Below are positions 33,104-44,664 of a stretch of DNA of 64,000 nt, one piece after another. The notes under the pieces are model-generated. The model made no database searches, was not told the DNA's origin, and was given only the letters and a program-made list of their open reading frames with translations. Position 1 is the stretch's first letter; the number at the start of each line of letters is the position of its first letter. Origin of the DNA: Ascaphus truei. Lineage: Eukaryota > Chordata > Amphibia > Anura > Ascaphidae. The stretch covers positions 7,395,747 through 7,459,746 of the forward strand of contig CM071570.1 in the NCBI GenBank assembly GCA_036426205.1, given 5' to 3'. The translations under genes and the position numbers were made by a program.

Positions 33104-34009
33104 TTACTGGGTGTTCCCGTTTCCCGGCTTCAGGGGACAATTCTGGAAACGATGTTCCGACGAAGCACAGTAGAACCAGAGTTTATTCAGACGGCGTCGC
33201 ATTCTCTCCGTGGCCCGAAGTTGTTGGCTACCGATTTGCATCGGCTCCGGAGCCTCCAGTGCCAGGAGAGGTGACGTGGATGACCTGTGAGAGACAACAG
33301 AGGAGGGAAGAGAGCGAGAACAGTGTCTCTCATGCCGTCGCTCCTGGGTACGCTGGTCCATGCGTACGCTCAGGGTAATCAACTCCTCCAGGGAAGAAGG
33401 CTGGGCATGAGTAGCAAGATCATCCTTCAAGGTGTCTGAGAGTCCATACCAGTATGCGGCGGCGAGTGCCTCATCATTCCATTGGGTCTCTGCGGCAAGA
33501 GTACGGAACTCGATTGCGTACTTGGCAGCAGATCTTCGGGCCTGTGAAATATGGAAGAGAGAGAATGCGGCTGTCTCGCGCCGTGCAGGAGTATCAAATA
33601 CTTGCTGAAATTCGCACCTGAACAGAGGATAATCTTGGGTTAGTTCGCTCTTACATTCCCAGAGGGGAGAGGCCCAAGCGAGGGCGTCACCGGTAAGCAA
33701 GGCGTACATATACCTTAGAACGACCAGTGGGAAACAGGGAGGGGGACATCTCGAATTTCACCTCGCATTGGTTGATGAAACCGCGGCAGGTGAGAGCGTC
33801 CCCATCATAGTAATTAGGTGATGGAATATGGGGTCCAGAGCTGGCATAGATCATGGCAACCAGGGTGCTGGAGCCATAGGAGTCTCCTGAAGGGAGAGTT
33901 TAGCCAATTGCTGGGAGACTGTGGACAGCTGATTGCTCACAAATTGTAAGACCTCAAGTGAAACACCTGTACCCACCTCAGGGGGGTCTGCATTTGTTGG
34001 GCTCTGCAT
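33104..34009 (-). pseudogene. gag: Gypsy 1 gag (broken)
   Basis: The start MQSPTNADPPE (ATG at 34009-34007) lies two bases inside the LTR end. The N-terminal frame stops near 33851, and a second frame (33104-33709) carries the capsid region (ALAWASPLWE, FDTPARRE, YWYGLSDTLKDDLA). The C-terminal zinc knuckle reads FYCASSEHRFQNCP: the first cysteine of the CCHC motif is replaced (W), so RNA binding would be impaired even without the frame breaks. The homologous gag at 39374 keeps an intact knuckle. Confidence 0.82.
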
Positions 34010-34011
34010 AA

Positions 34012-35006
34012 TGTCACGCCTGTATACCCGCAGACCTGGCAAGACCCCAGTACTGAGGTGGGAAGGGTATTACCACACACCCACAGCAGTGGGAGCGAGC
34101 CCGGAGTGTGGTATGGCATTGCTGGGCCTGTTAAAAGATAGTTAGTGATACTTGCAACGCCTTGGTGGTATAACGGAAGAATAGTGGTGTCCGTGCGCCA
34201 GAGTCCAGGGATCCAGAAGTCAGAATAGTCGAGTTCGTAAGCCAAGTCCAGGGGTTACAGAGGTCAGCAAGGTAGAGTTCATAAGCAAGGTTCAAGGGCA
34301 ACAGAGAGCAGGGTAGTCCAGGACGAGCAGAAGTCAAACCAGGGAAATCCAGAGATAAACAGGAGCAGGAACAGGCTGGAACACAGAGAGAGCAAAGCAT
34401 AGGACTGCACACACAGGGATAACAGAAGCTATGCAGAGCAATTATAGAAAGGACAGGCAGGGGTTATAAAGGAGGGAACACCAATAGGAGAGAGAGGAGG
34501 AGCAGAGGGTGAAGTGGGAAACAGCAAGGATAGGTGAGGAGGAGAAGAGGAGGAGACAGGAGAACCAGTAAGGGAGATTGCCTGCAGGGCATGGGAGGAG
34601 GAGTCAGGAGACTGGAAACCCTTAGAAGAGGAGCGTGTGCGTGCGCCCTTTGTAATCTGAGAATGCGCGCGCACAGGCTGCGTCATGAGGCGTGCGGTGC
34701 GCTGTGCCGAGGGAGCACCTGCAGAGGGGAATGGAGGAACGGAAGGAACGGCCGCTGGAGGTTAGGACATGGGAGCAGATACCAAGGGGGCCGAGAGTGG
34801 GGAGCGCCGCAGCAGGGGCTCGGGGACCATGCAGGGCGCGAGTCTTGCGGGGCGTGCGCCGTGGTAACGGGACGGCGTCAGAGGCTGCCGGAGAGGGACA
34901 GGTGTGGGTAAAAGAAGGGAAGCTGGCAGAGGAAGTTACAGAGAATATAGGTGAGCGTGTGACATCAGGGGCACATGAAGGGGAAGGAATCCCCTGAACC
35001 GTCACA
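34012..35006 (-). mobile_element. 5' LTR of gypsy 1
   Basis: On minus it starts TGTGACGGTTCAGGGG and ends GGCGTGACA, so it has TG...CA ends and is 995 bp long. Its last 25 bases (GGTCTGCGGG...GGCGTGACA) match the end of the solo LTR at 41221-42040, which has a target-site duplication and so fixes the LTR edge independently. The gag ATG follows after 2 nt. Confidence 0.8.
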
Positions 35007-35043
35007 TTTGCCTTATACATGGAGCCACTAGCAGTGCAAATTC

Positions 35044-36310
35044 GGAGTAATCCGAATATTTCAGGAATCCAAATTAACAATAAAACACACAAAGTGGCTC
35101 TTTATGCAAACAATGTCACTTTGATGCTGCCGAGACCTCTCACCTCTAACCAATTTATTCAGTCTGTTAGGGAAATGTAATTAAATCTCGGGATTTAAGA
35201 TAAAAAAAATCAGAGGCTTTAAACATCAATCTACCCATAGAAATGGAAAAATTTATCAAAGATCTTTGATAAAGCGCCCTGTGCGCGAAACATGTCAGAG
35301 CGTCTTTAGGAACTCTGCCCTATGTTCTTTTAATCATTAAACCATTCTAAAGAAGACCTTCGTGTCCTGTGATGCAATGATGGGCTGTGCTCCGGTTCTT
35401 TTCATTTTTCCATATTACTACTCCCTACCTAAATGCACGCCACTGTGGATACGCTGCTGTAAGCTCTCATCTGCATACCAACCGGTGGTGGAGGCAGGCG
35501 GTTACTTAGAGCCGCACTGGAGCTGCATTTGTCCAGTGATGGAGTCTTGCTTCTGGGGGCCTGTTTACCCCCTTCTACTACACAGAGGGATTCATCCTGG
35601 CTGTGGCTGCTGTGCTTCATTGCAGGGATTCCCCTATCGCCTGACGTCGCGCTGCCCGTCATCGGAGGCTGCTCTTGGAGGAGTTGTTGGCTCTCGGTGT
35701 TTGTTACGATATTCAAACATCTATTTCACTATCATTCTACATACCTGTGAGTAACAATTCAACGACGCGATCGTACTGCATGTGGCAGCCAGTCGGTAAC
35801 AAGCTCTTTATCTACTACATTTTTTACTCATTACTCTTTTGTATACCGTCTCTACTGGCGATTGCTCACAGGCAGACACACATAGTGTGTCTATTACAAC
35901 ACTTAGAGATATCAATTTACAGCGTATCCCCAGCCACACACCTATATCAATATTTTTTTTGGAGCACTGGACTATTTGGACTGCTTTGTGGTCTGAATTT
36001 ATATATAAACTGAATAGCAAAGGATTTTGCAGGTTGGAACCAGAAAGGGTTCAATAAACTTAAGTATCTGGAGAGTAGGAATAATATTAAAACCTTTGAA
36101 CAAATTAAGTCAGACAAAAACCACTTCGCAATGGCAACGAGGTGCGAGATCGGAACATTATGGAAACAAAAGGAGATTCCTCTATTGGCAAAAATTAGGA
36201 ACATAATTTGGTTTGTGTGCAGATGGAAACATTGACAAGTCTGGTTAATGACACTGGCGATAAATTTCTAAAAGTCTGGCTACCATGGCTGGCTGAAACA
36301 GACATTCCGG
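35044..36310 (+). pseudogene. L1-type LINE ORF2 remnant, split by a hammerhead-like insertion
   Basis: At 35050-35250 a broken frame reads GIQINNKTHKVALYANNVTL, matching the L1 RT region around the catalytic box, where ADD has become ANN. C-terminal L1-like sequence resumes at about 36040-36310 (WKQKEIPLLAKIRNIIW). Between them (35253-36018) lies a different, non-coding insertion. Several stops are present. The product would have been an endonuclease-RT. Confidence 0.65.
35253..36018 (+). mobile_element. Penelope-type insertion with weak hammerhead-like start
   Basis: Right after the L1 break, TTGATAA, a perfect GCGC/GCGC hairpin with loop CCTGT, GAAA and ATGTC follow in hammerhead order (35266-35295). 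Two core positions are changed. The remainder (GCTGCTGTAAGCTCTCATCT, then an AT-rich tail) is non-coding. The junction itself sits in a perfect 22-bp palindrome (35252-35273). Confidence 0.45.
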
Positions 36311-36339
36311 GATTGAATATCACCACGGTGCTGCTATGA

Positions 36340-37780
36340 CAGTACTGGATGCATTCTTTTCTGACTGATGTAAGAGGTCTGGAAAAGAGGGATGAGGGCT
36401 TACAGTAACTCCAAGGTTGGAGGCATGGGTTATACAGGAGACAGGGAGATTGACCGAGACATAAGGCAACGTGAAATTACGATAACACAATCTGGGCTCT
36501 GAGGACCTTCCGCCTCCCCCCACCCCCTTTTCCTTTTTGGGGATGTTTATTATTTACTGTATTAAGACCTGTTTCTATATGCCGGTTTCTGATAAAGTTT
36601 AATATACTGCCATTTGTCTCTTTGTCTGAAATCAAATACAAATTGAATTTCTCCCTCCAGCAAAAAAGAGAGGTACATGCGAATTTTACCAGGTAGTGTT
36701 AGGACCTGCAGATTGGTCTTGCCTTGATGTTGGCTGCAGGCTTATAACGCTTTGGCCAAAGGCTTTAACTAAATGACCCTTACTCATGAGCAGATTAGCA
36801 CTGAAGTATTGTACTATATGTTGTGTCACTTTGTATCTTCGCTGGGCGTTTCTGTTTTTGTTCATATAAAAATTAAGTTACAAAAAAAATTATCTACAAA
36901 ACATGCATTTATATTATACAATCCGTTTTTGGATTTCTTTCAATTAATGACTTGCCAAGATATGTCTATGAATGTACAGTAGCTAGATTTAAATGTAGAA
37001 GAGTATGATACATACAGTGGGTGCCATAGCTCAAGTGCACCTAGCAAATGATTGTATTTTTAATGGCAATATTTCTATGTACTGTCTTTTATGGAAGTAT
37101 TTCTATGTATTATGTTTAGTGTCCATTCTGTAGTTTACACTCTTCATTGGGGGAGTAGATGAGAAGCTGTAACCTTTGCCGGTTACCAGCAAGTCTAAGG
37201 GAGATCAAAGCAATAAGAGTTGGGTTGACAGATTGAAACAGCACCACAAGGAAAACATGTAATTTGCTTTTTAACTGACACATAGTTTGCAGCTTATACT
37301 TTGAAATATCCCCTGTTTCTGAAAGGATATATTTATTAGTAATAGAAAATCTTCATATGCATCTATCACCCTATAGTATATATTCTTTCTATTTAGAATT
37401 TCAATGTAAAAACCTTTTAAGTGCATTGCATTAAAACATTTAATAACCATGATTAGCCCAAGAGTGAAGATGATTGTTTTGAATTATTTTGCTGCAGTAT
37501 CTTCTATACCATACAGCACTACTAATGTCTAATTCATGTTTTATTCATGACACTTGTAAGTGCTCATCATGGTTGCAATAGGTCAACACATTTTGCTCTC
37601 CCTTTGTGATCTATCTCAGTAGGATACTTTTGGTTTGTAAATGAGAGGATTTTCTCTGCCAAATGCATGTATAAAATAATGCATAAATTGCAGACTAGGT
37701 TTCATATAAATAATAACATACTTATCCATTTGAGTTGTAATTATAAACTGATCTAATATGGACTTACTGTAGGCAAGAAC
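36340..37780. other. AT-rich sequence, no gene seen
   Basis: There are no recognisable element termini or domain-bearing frames. Confidence 0.5.
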
Positions 37781-37782
37781 AG

Positions 37783-37970
37783 AAAAGGAGATGACACGTC
37801 ACTGGACTTGGTTTATTGAAGACTCAACATTTCAATCCCACTTTGGACATTTATCAAGCTAAAGATCCAAAGTACAGTAGGATCAAAACTTTGATCATTC
37901 AATAAACCAGCACTATCATTCACACAAGTCCACTGGAGGGCCTTTTCATTTTCTGATCCTGCATGTGATC
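37783..37970 (-). repeat. Fold-back with degenerate hammerhead-like motif
   Basis: AACAGAAAAGGAGATGACAC plus the following GGACTTGGTTTATTGAAG are repeated in inverted orientation at about 37900-37968. Between the arms, minus reads CTTGATAA, a decayed stem, then TTGAAATGTTG (37828-37858). The layout is the same as at 11937-12206. No flanking duplication was found. Confidence 0.55.
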
Positions 37971-37974
37971 CTTA

Positions 37975-38575
37975 TTCAATGTAGAAGACAGTACCCGTGG
38001 CAGTTCTTGAAGAAACTATAAGTGCTCTTATGCCCTATATTTTTAAGAATGACTTAGGGCCATATTATATACAGTATACCCCCTACAAATTGTCTAAACC
38101 AGCCAGAGCCCACTTTCAGGTATTCCAAATAGATTGAAGTGATACTCGTGCAGGCCCAATGGCAACTTTCAAAAGATTTTTGGATGATGGTCAAATATCT
38201 ATTTAATGTGCCTTGCAGCTGTAAACTATCTCTTTATTCTATAACTCTGAAGTAGTTTTTCAAAGAAATTAATGGGATTCTAATTTTGACTTGTCCAGGT
38301 TATAGTTATAGCATAGTTCTAGGCTAGAGGACCTAGAGTACTTCCATAATCGTTTCTTAAGTACCCAAGAACCAGATATAAAAAGACCTTCATTAGGTCC
38401 TATGATGTTGTAATCTACTTGGCTCCACCGCATCTTCCAAGAAAGGGCAACTTGGTGTTGTCAAATGTCTGGCATGATGGCCCAGATAGAAGAAGACCAA
38501 GAGGAAGAACATATCAGGTGAGGATACTATAGAGAGGGGGAAACCATAAACATTGGACACCAACATAAACACAAT
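37975..38575. other. Unclassified sequence
   Basis: No gene is supported. Near 38475-38510 AGAAGAAGACCAAGAGGAAG could be the C-terminal tail of a LINE ORF, but this is too short to call. Confidence 0.4.
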
Positions 38576-38582
38576 TAAAACA

Positions 38583-39371
38583 TGTGAGGATCGGTGTTAG
38601 GTCCCGCCCCGCGACAGGTCCTGTGACGACACGGGTGACGCTCCTCAGACCAGAGAAGCAACCCGCAAGTGATGCACTACCAGGCAGAGGGATACCTCCA
38701 GGTTCGGGCTTAGGCCAAGACACCGAGTCACGTCCCGTGATGACATGGGTGACGCACCACGTGCGCAGGAAACCACACGCAGGTGCCAAGCTACAAAGAT
38801 CACCCAAGGGGTTAATCCCAAAACTCAACACTAACCCAGGATCACCTGCACGGGCACCTGCACCTGTGGCACAATCCGCCTCCTGACTACAGAGTGGGCG
38901 GTTGATGCTAATTTGTGTTAGCTGCTTGCTAGCTGCTCATTGGCTACCTGCCCTTTATATGCTCAGCCAGCCCTCTGGTAAATTGGCATAATTCTTTGTT
39001 GCTGAACGTAGTGCTTACCCCAAGCATCCTGCTGCATTGTCCTGTTTCCTTGCGCATTTTTATCCTGTCTTGTCTCTCAGTGTTTTGACCTCGGCTTGTA
39101 CCTGACCACCGATTTTTCCAAACCTGGACCCCGGCTTGCATCTGGATATCTACCTTCTCTACCCCTGGACCCCAGCTACCCTCTATGACCATACGACTTC
39201 TCCAACCCCTGACCATGATTAGTATCATGACTATTCTCACTTCTCCAAACCTGACCAGGCTATATGACTATCAGTCTGCACTTTGGACGCGCTCTTGCGG
39301 CTGGAGGTCAGTGTACCCTAACATCCCCACCTCAGCCTTGTGGTCCCGTCCATGGGTGAGCACCCATTACA
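38583..39371 (+). mobile_element. 5' LTR of gypsy 2
   Basis: Starts TGTGAGGATCGG and ends CCCATTACA, with the gag ATG 2 nt later. A TATA box (CTTTATATGC) lies at 38953-38962. The first 360 bases align with the truncated 3' LTR, which lacks about 150 bp found here. Confidence 0.75.
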
Positions 39372-39373
39372 GT

Positions 39374-40287
39374 ATGCTCAGCCAGCACGCCAACATGTTT
39401 GACAGACTGGAAAAATATCTGGAGCAAAATAACCAACGTATGGAGCTGCTCCAACAGACAGTCCATTACTGATCCGACACAACGTCCCTCTTTCCACTCT
39501 CTGTCCCCTGTGGCACCAGTCCCTGCACCCATTCCTTTGGCCACAGCCTCTGAACTATGACTACCTACCCCCAATTGTTATGGCGGTGACCCACATGGCT
39601 GTCGAGGTTTTCTTAACTAGTGCTTAATCCAATCGAACTGATGCCTTCTTGTTTCATGTCTCAGTGATCTAAAGTGGCATAGATAATTTATTTATTGATT
39701 GCCTACGCCTTGGCATGGGCCTCACTCATCTGGGAACAGAAGCCGGACCTTACCAGTGACATCGCACGCTTCTCCAAGGAGTTCCGCAGAGTATTCGACA
39801 CACCTGGACTAAAGGTAACTGCTGCCTCATCACTGTTACATATCTCCCAAGGCAGGCGCCCCGTGGCCCGGTATGCTCTCGAGTTCCGGATCATAGCTGC
39901 CGAGACCAGTTAGAATGATGAGGCATTGATAGCCGCCTTCTGGCAAGGCCTGTCAGAGAATCTGAAGGACGAACTCGCTGCACAGAAACGTCCACAGAAC
40001 TGGAGGAGCTTGTCGCTCTATGCATCCGGGTGGACCAGCGGCTACTGGACAGAAGAGCCAAAAGAACCCAGTGTAAGCAAGGTATAAAACTATTTCACAG
40101 TCTTTACACAGGGGATGTTAACCCGTCTCCGTCGGACCTCGAGGAACCAATGCAACTCTGGGGCAATAAGCTATCCCCCGGCAAAAAACAATGCAGTTGC
40201 AATGCCGGACTTTGTCTATATTGCAGAAACATTGGACATCAGGTACTTGCTTGTCCTCACAAGTCGGGAAATGCCAAGTCCCAATGA
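39374..40287 (+). pseudogene. gag: Gypsy 2 gag (broken)
   Basis: The N-terminal part starts MLSQHANMFDRLEKYLE at 39374 with coiled-coil character, followed by stops. Frame 39695-39913 has the capsid region (ALAWASLIWEQK, FDTPGLKV, YALEFRIIAAE) parallel to gypsy 1. Frame 40030-40287 ends with an intact CCHC zinc knuckle, CLYCRNIGHQVLACP. Gag packages the RNA; here at least three breaks prevent a single product. Confidence 0.82.
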
Positions 40288-41220
40288 GAGCTGGGAGAAT
40301 CACACTGGGAACACAATCTTCTCCTTAAAAAAAATGCCAACTAGCATTTTAATCCCCATCATATTAACCGGTGATACCTTCCATACCAGCGGACGAGCCT
40401 TTCTGGATTCTGGTCAGGGTGCAATTTAATTGACCAGGGATTCGCGGAGAGAAATAAAATTCCCTTGGTACACAAGAAGTACCCAAAAGAACTGGAGGCT
40501 ATTGACAGTCGACTCTTACAACCTGCATTTATATCTCTGCAAACCATTCCCTTTCAGTTGCGGACTGTAAAGGTTCACACCGAGAGGATCCAATTGGATG
40601 TCATCCATACCCCTACGGTCGATGTCATCCTTAAACTTACATGGCTCCAAGTGCATAACCCTCAGATAGACTGGACTGAATCAGAGCCCTTCCAATGGAG
40701 CTCTCATTGCTTGAAGAACTACTCTGTTTCTTCCAAAAAATTATGCGGGGTTTCAGTACCGGAACAAGTAAACATACAGTCACCTGAAATCTACTCTGAC
40801 TTTCAGGACGTATTTAACAAGGCACATTCTGAGAAACTAGTGCCTCACCGGTCATTTGACGGCCCCATCGATCTACTGCCCGGCTCGGTTCCCCCACGGG
40901 GTGTTCCTACCCGTTATCCCGTCCAGAGACAAGGTCATGAAGGAATACATTCAAGAGAACCTGCAAAGGGGATTTATCTGGAAGTCTTCGTCTCCTGCAG
41001 GAGCGTTTTTTTCTTGGTAAAGAAAAAGGATGGATCCCTCAGACCTTGCATCGATTACTGGGGACTTAACAAGATCATGATAAAGAACCGATACCCCTTA
41101 CCGTTAATTTCCAAACTCTTTGACAGACTGAAGGTGTCCATAATCTTCACCAAATTGGATTTATGAGGATCTTACAATCTAATAAGAATCCGTCAGGGGG
41201 ACAAGTGGAAGAAAGCCTTT

Positions 41221-42040
41221 TGTCAGGAATCAGCGTTCTCCTCGCTCCTCACACAGAGCACTCCCTCCCCGCAGGGAGCCCCTGGACACACAAAACAATC
41301 CTGCCTTACCGGCCTCCATGGCTCCTCGCCCCTGCCGCCGTCGCGGGATCACTCCCCTCGGCGATTCCTCTGCTCAGCGCCGGGCGCGCCCACGCCCTCC
41401 TGCACGCACACCTGCACCATCCACTGGCTCGGTTCACACGCGTACACGAGTTACGGAGCACGCTCAGTCTGCACACTCTTATTCCCGTCCCCCGGACCTC
41501 AGGCTCCGCCCCCGCACACTGCACGGGCATACTCAGGTTACTAACAAGACTCACCTGGCCTGTTATGCCTGCACCAATCTGCGGTGTCTCCCTGTAGCTC
41601 TTCTTGTCCCGCCTCCGTTCCTAATTGGACCTTCCTGCTTTATCTAGCTCCTCTCTGCTCTCAGTCTTTGCTCGACATAGTCTCTGTATGGAAGTACTTC
41701 TGGATTCTCTCAGTGTTTTCACAGGTTCTGACGCAGCTCGTATGACTACCTCCTCTTTCTCTCGATCTCGGCACTCCTTGGACAACGCTCACTCTGGAAC
41801 CCCTTGAACATGGATTGGATTACGACCTATCTCCACTCTCCACTCCCTGACTTCGGCAAGGCATCATTCACTCTATCTCTACAACCGGTACCGGCAAGTA
41901 TTGTCTACCTTACTACACCTGGCCTGGCAACGCTTCATACCACACTCCGAACACACTCCCTTTGCTGCGGGTGCGTGTATTACCACTTCCCCCTTCAGCT
42001 CAGGGAACGGGTCTGGTCTGCGGGCAGCACCGGCGTAACA
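41221..42040 (+). mobile_element. Solo LTR inside gypsy 2 RT (gypsy 1-type family)
   Basis: TGTCAGGAATCAGCG...GGCGTAACA (820 bp) is flanked by CCTTT at 41216-41220 and 42041-42045. Removing it plus one repeat restores the RT reading order around KKAF. Its end matches the gypsy 1 LTR end. The 144- and 171-codon frames in this interval are LTR sequence, not genes. Confidence 0.9.
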
Positions 42041-42060
42041 CCTTTAACACCAGGGACGGA

Positions 42061-42150
42061 CATTATGAATACCTTGTTATGCCATTTGGACTTTGTAATG
42101 CTCCACATTATGAATACCTTGTTATGCCATTTGGACTTTGTAATGCTCCA
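42061..42150 (+). repeat. In-frame 45-bp tandem duplication in RT
   Basis: Two identical adjacent 45-bp copies start CATTATGAATACCTTGTTAT and end GCTCCA. They encode [15 protein letters not shown] twice, directly before the AVF of the RT fold. Confidence 0.95.
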
Positions 42151-42386
42151 GCAGTATTCTAGAACTTTATTAATGAAATCGTCCAGGATCTCCTTGACTA
42201 ATACGTCATTGTCTACCTTGATGATATCCCAATCTTCTCCAAGTCTGTACAGGAAAATTCTGGCCATGTTAAACAGGTACTTCTACGTCTACGGGAGAAT
42301 CATCTATTCGCAACGTTAGAGAAGTGTCAGTTCCATAAGACCACACGGCCTTTTTAGGTTATACCATCACTGATACTGGCCTTGCC

Positions 42387-44452
42387 ATGGATCCAGCCAA
42401 GGTAAAAGCGGTCCTGTATTGGCCTCGCCCCATGACTCTGAAAGCCGTACAACGCTTCCTAGGCTTCGCTAACTACTACCAAAGATTCATACAGAACTTC
42501 TCGTCCGTAGTATCTCCCATTATAGCCTTGATACAGAAAGGTGCTGATCCCGCCTTATGGTCTCCTACTGCTATTCAAGCATTTTAGAGACTGAATACAG
42601 CCTTCGTTTCAGCACCTGTCCTCGTGCACCCGGACCCTGGTTTACCCTTCACTTTTGAAGTGGATGCATCTGACATTGGGGTCAGAGCAGTATTGTCCCA
42701 GAGGAAGACACCTCAGACCAAACTTCACCTGTGCGCTTTCTTCTCCAAGAGATTTTCTTCTGCTGAACAAAACAATTATGTAGGCAATCGGGAACTCCTG
42801 GCCATCAAAATGGCTTTAGAAGAATTGAGTCATCTGCTTGAGGGCACTGAAAATCCAGTCACCACACTTACGGATCACAAAAATCTCCTATACATTAAAG
42901 GCACGCATCGATTGGGGTCATTACAAGCACGATGGTCACTTTTTTTTCTCGGTTTAATGTTATTATTTCGTATCTATCAGGCTCAAAGAACGTGAAGGCA
43001 GATGCCCTCTCCCGTGAATTCCTGGTGGAAGACAAGGCTGAAGACCGAGAGGAGACTATACTCCCCCATCATGCATAATCTCTGCTAATACCTTTGATCC
43101 TTTGGAGAACATCGCTCAAGGTCAGTCTGATATTCCTGAGGGTCTCGAATTCCCAGAAGGACATCTTTTCAACGAACCTGCATATCGTAGGAAGGAACTG
43201 GAATGGGGTCATTTGTCCAAGAGCTCCCGACACACAAGAACTAGAAGAACCATCAACCTGCTGGAACGGACCTTTTGGTGGCCAGGAATACAGAAGGAGA
43301 TCAAGAAATTTGACACAGCATGTCCTACATGTGCTCAAAATAAGACACCCCATAATAGACCCAAAGGGTTGCTCCAGCCTCTTCCGATTCCAGATCATCA
43401 ATGGACCCACCTATCCATGAATTTCATTGTGGAATTACCGATCACCAAAGGTATGAATACCATCCTGGTAGTGGTGGACCGATTCTCTAAGCATGCCCAT
43501 TTCATTCCCCTTAAGGGACTGCCTAATATCCTCAAATTATCAGAGGTATTCATCAAAGAATTTTTTCGTCTCCATTAAGTACCCCAAGTTATTTTCTTGG
43601 ATCGGGGGTCCCAATTTATCTCTAAATTTTGGGAGGCCTTTTGCCAACAATTGGGGATCTCTCTCACTTCTCTTCCGGTTATCATCCTCAGATCAATGGT
43701 CAGACAGAACGGACTAATCAATCACTAGAACAATTCATCTGATGCTTTATTTCAGATACCCAGGACAACTGGACAGATTTTTTGTCTTGGGCTATGTTCT
43801 CTCACAACAACTTACGTAGTGAGTCAACAATGAACTAACCGTTCTTTATCAATTATGTGTTTCACCCTTCAGCTCTTCCCACTATAGGACCTAGATCCGG
43901 GGTGCCAGCAGCTGACAACATGATTCTGCAACTACAGAACTCATGGGAAAATATTCAAGATAATCTCAAGAAAGCAGTATCCATGCAGAAAAAACAGGCG
44001 GATCGGCAAAGACAGAAAACTCCAGCATACAATCCAGGGGCAAAGGTATGGCTGTCCACCAAAAACATTAGTTTGAAGTCACCCACAGCGAAATTGGCAC
44101 CTAGATATATTGGCCCATTAACCATCATTGAGAAAATTAATCCTGTTGCCTCTCGGTTACTGTTGCCAGCTTCCATGCGAATCCCATCTGTCTTCCACTC
44201 TTCTCTCCTTAAGCCATTTGTACAGGACTCCCCGTCTTCTGCTCTTGTGCCGCCTCCTGAACCCCTCCTTGTAGAGGGACAACAAGAGATTGAAGTACAG
44301 ACAGTTCTGGATTCCAGGATAATCAGGGGAAGTCTCCAGTATCTGGTCCATTGGAGGGGTTTGGGGCCCGAAGAGCGATCTTGGATCCCCAGGGACCAAT
44401 TACATGCTCCCAGGCGAGGCCCGGAGGTCACTCCTGAAGGAAGGGGTGGAAC
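42387..44452 (+). pseudogene. pol: Gypsy 2 RNase H, integrase and chromodomain (broken)
   Basis: The tether [12 protein letters not shown] (42387-42587) leads into RNase H ([37 protein letters not shown]; 42624-42940). Integrase frame 43102-43578 has CPTC of the zinc motif, but the first catalytic aspartate is replaced: SMNFIVELP instead of SMDFI. Frame 43857-44561 carries the integrase C-terminal region and a chromodomain-like end (QYLVHWRGLGPEERSWIP), which in chromoviruses targets integration to chromatin marks. Stops occur at about 42585, 43015 and 43578. Confidence 0.86.
44436..44450 (+). other. Polypurine tract of gypsy 2
   Basis: GAAGGAAGGGGTGGA sits 2 bases upstream of the 3' LTR start TGTGAGGATCGG, the position expected for the plus-strand primer. 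Confidence 0.75.
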
Positions 44453-44660
44453 TGTGAGGATCGGCGTTATTCCCGCACCCGCGACAGGTCCCGTGACGAC
44501 ACCGGTGACGCACCTCAGACAAGAGAAGCTACCCTCAGGCGCCGCACTACCAGGCAGGTAGACCGAGTGGGCGGTTGTTGCTAACTTGTGGCAGCTGCTT
44601 GCTGGCTGTTCTTTGGCTACCTGCCCTTTGTATGCTCAGCCAGCTCTCTGGCAAATTGAA
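44453..44660 (+). mobile_element. Truncated 3' LTR of gypsy 2
   Basis: TGTGAGGATCGG to about TCTCTGGCAAATTGAAGCA aligns with the 5' LTR with an internal deletion, then similarity ends. Confidence 0.7.
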
Positions 44661-44664
44661 GCAA

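Larger units (their letters stand above)
30155..35006 (-). mobile_element. Ty3/gypsy chromovirus-type retrotransposon, 3' truncated (gypsy 1)
   Basis: Reading on minus: 5' LTR (34012-35006), gag, protease, RT, RNase H, integrase. The order protease-RT-RNase H-integrase defines Ty3/gypsy. Similarity stops near 30155 in the integrase C-terminal region, where Penelope-type sequence begins, so the chromodomain and 3' LTR are missing. All ORFs carry frameshifts or stops. It is related to, but distinct from, the plus-strand element at 38583. Confidence 0.88.
40288..42350 (+). pseudogene. pol: Gypsy 2 protease and reverse transcriptase, interrupted by a solo LTR
   Basis: The protease active site survives as FLDSGQG near 40398-40420. 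Frame 40465-41166 runs through the linker to RT motifs ([25 protein letters not shown]). After KKAF the coding sequence is cut by an 820-bp LTR and resumes at 42041 with [20 protein letters not shown]. That last 15-residue block is duplicated in tandem (42061-42105 and 42106-42150). The catalytic YLDD box is present near 42215-42230 in a shifted frame. Confidence 0.87.
38583..44660 (+). mobile_element. Ty3/gypsy chromovirus retrotransposon with two LTRs (gypsy 2)
   Basis: Order on plus: 5' LTR (38583-39371), gag, protease, RT, RNase H, integrase with chromodomain, polypurine tract, and a truncated 3' LTR from 44453. The two LTR starts share TGTGAGGATCGG and GACAGGTCC. The RT is split by a solo LTR at 41221-42040. 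Numerous stops and frameshifts make it non-autonomous. The 3' LTR lacks an internal segment and ends near 44660, so the target-site duplication is lost. Confidence 0.88.

Noticed and set aside
34429..35092. Open frames of 85-156 codons upstream of gypsy 1 gag
   Set aside because: They fall in the LTR and have arginine/proline-rich composition typical of GC-rich LTR sequence.
41163..42319. Open frames of 144 and 171 codons on plus
   Set aside because: They lie in a solo LTR defined by a CCTTT duplication or run across its edge; neither has a domain beyond the RT fragment.
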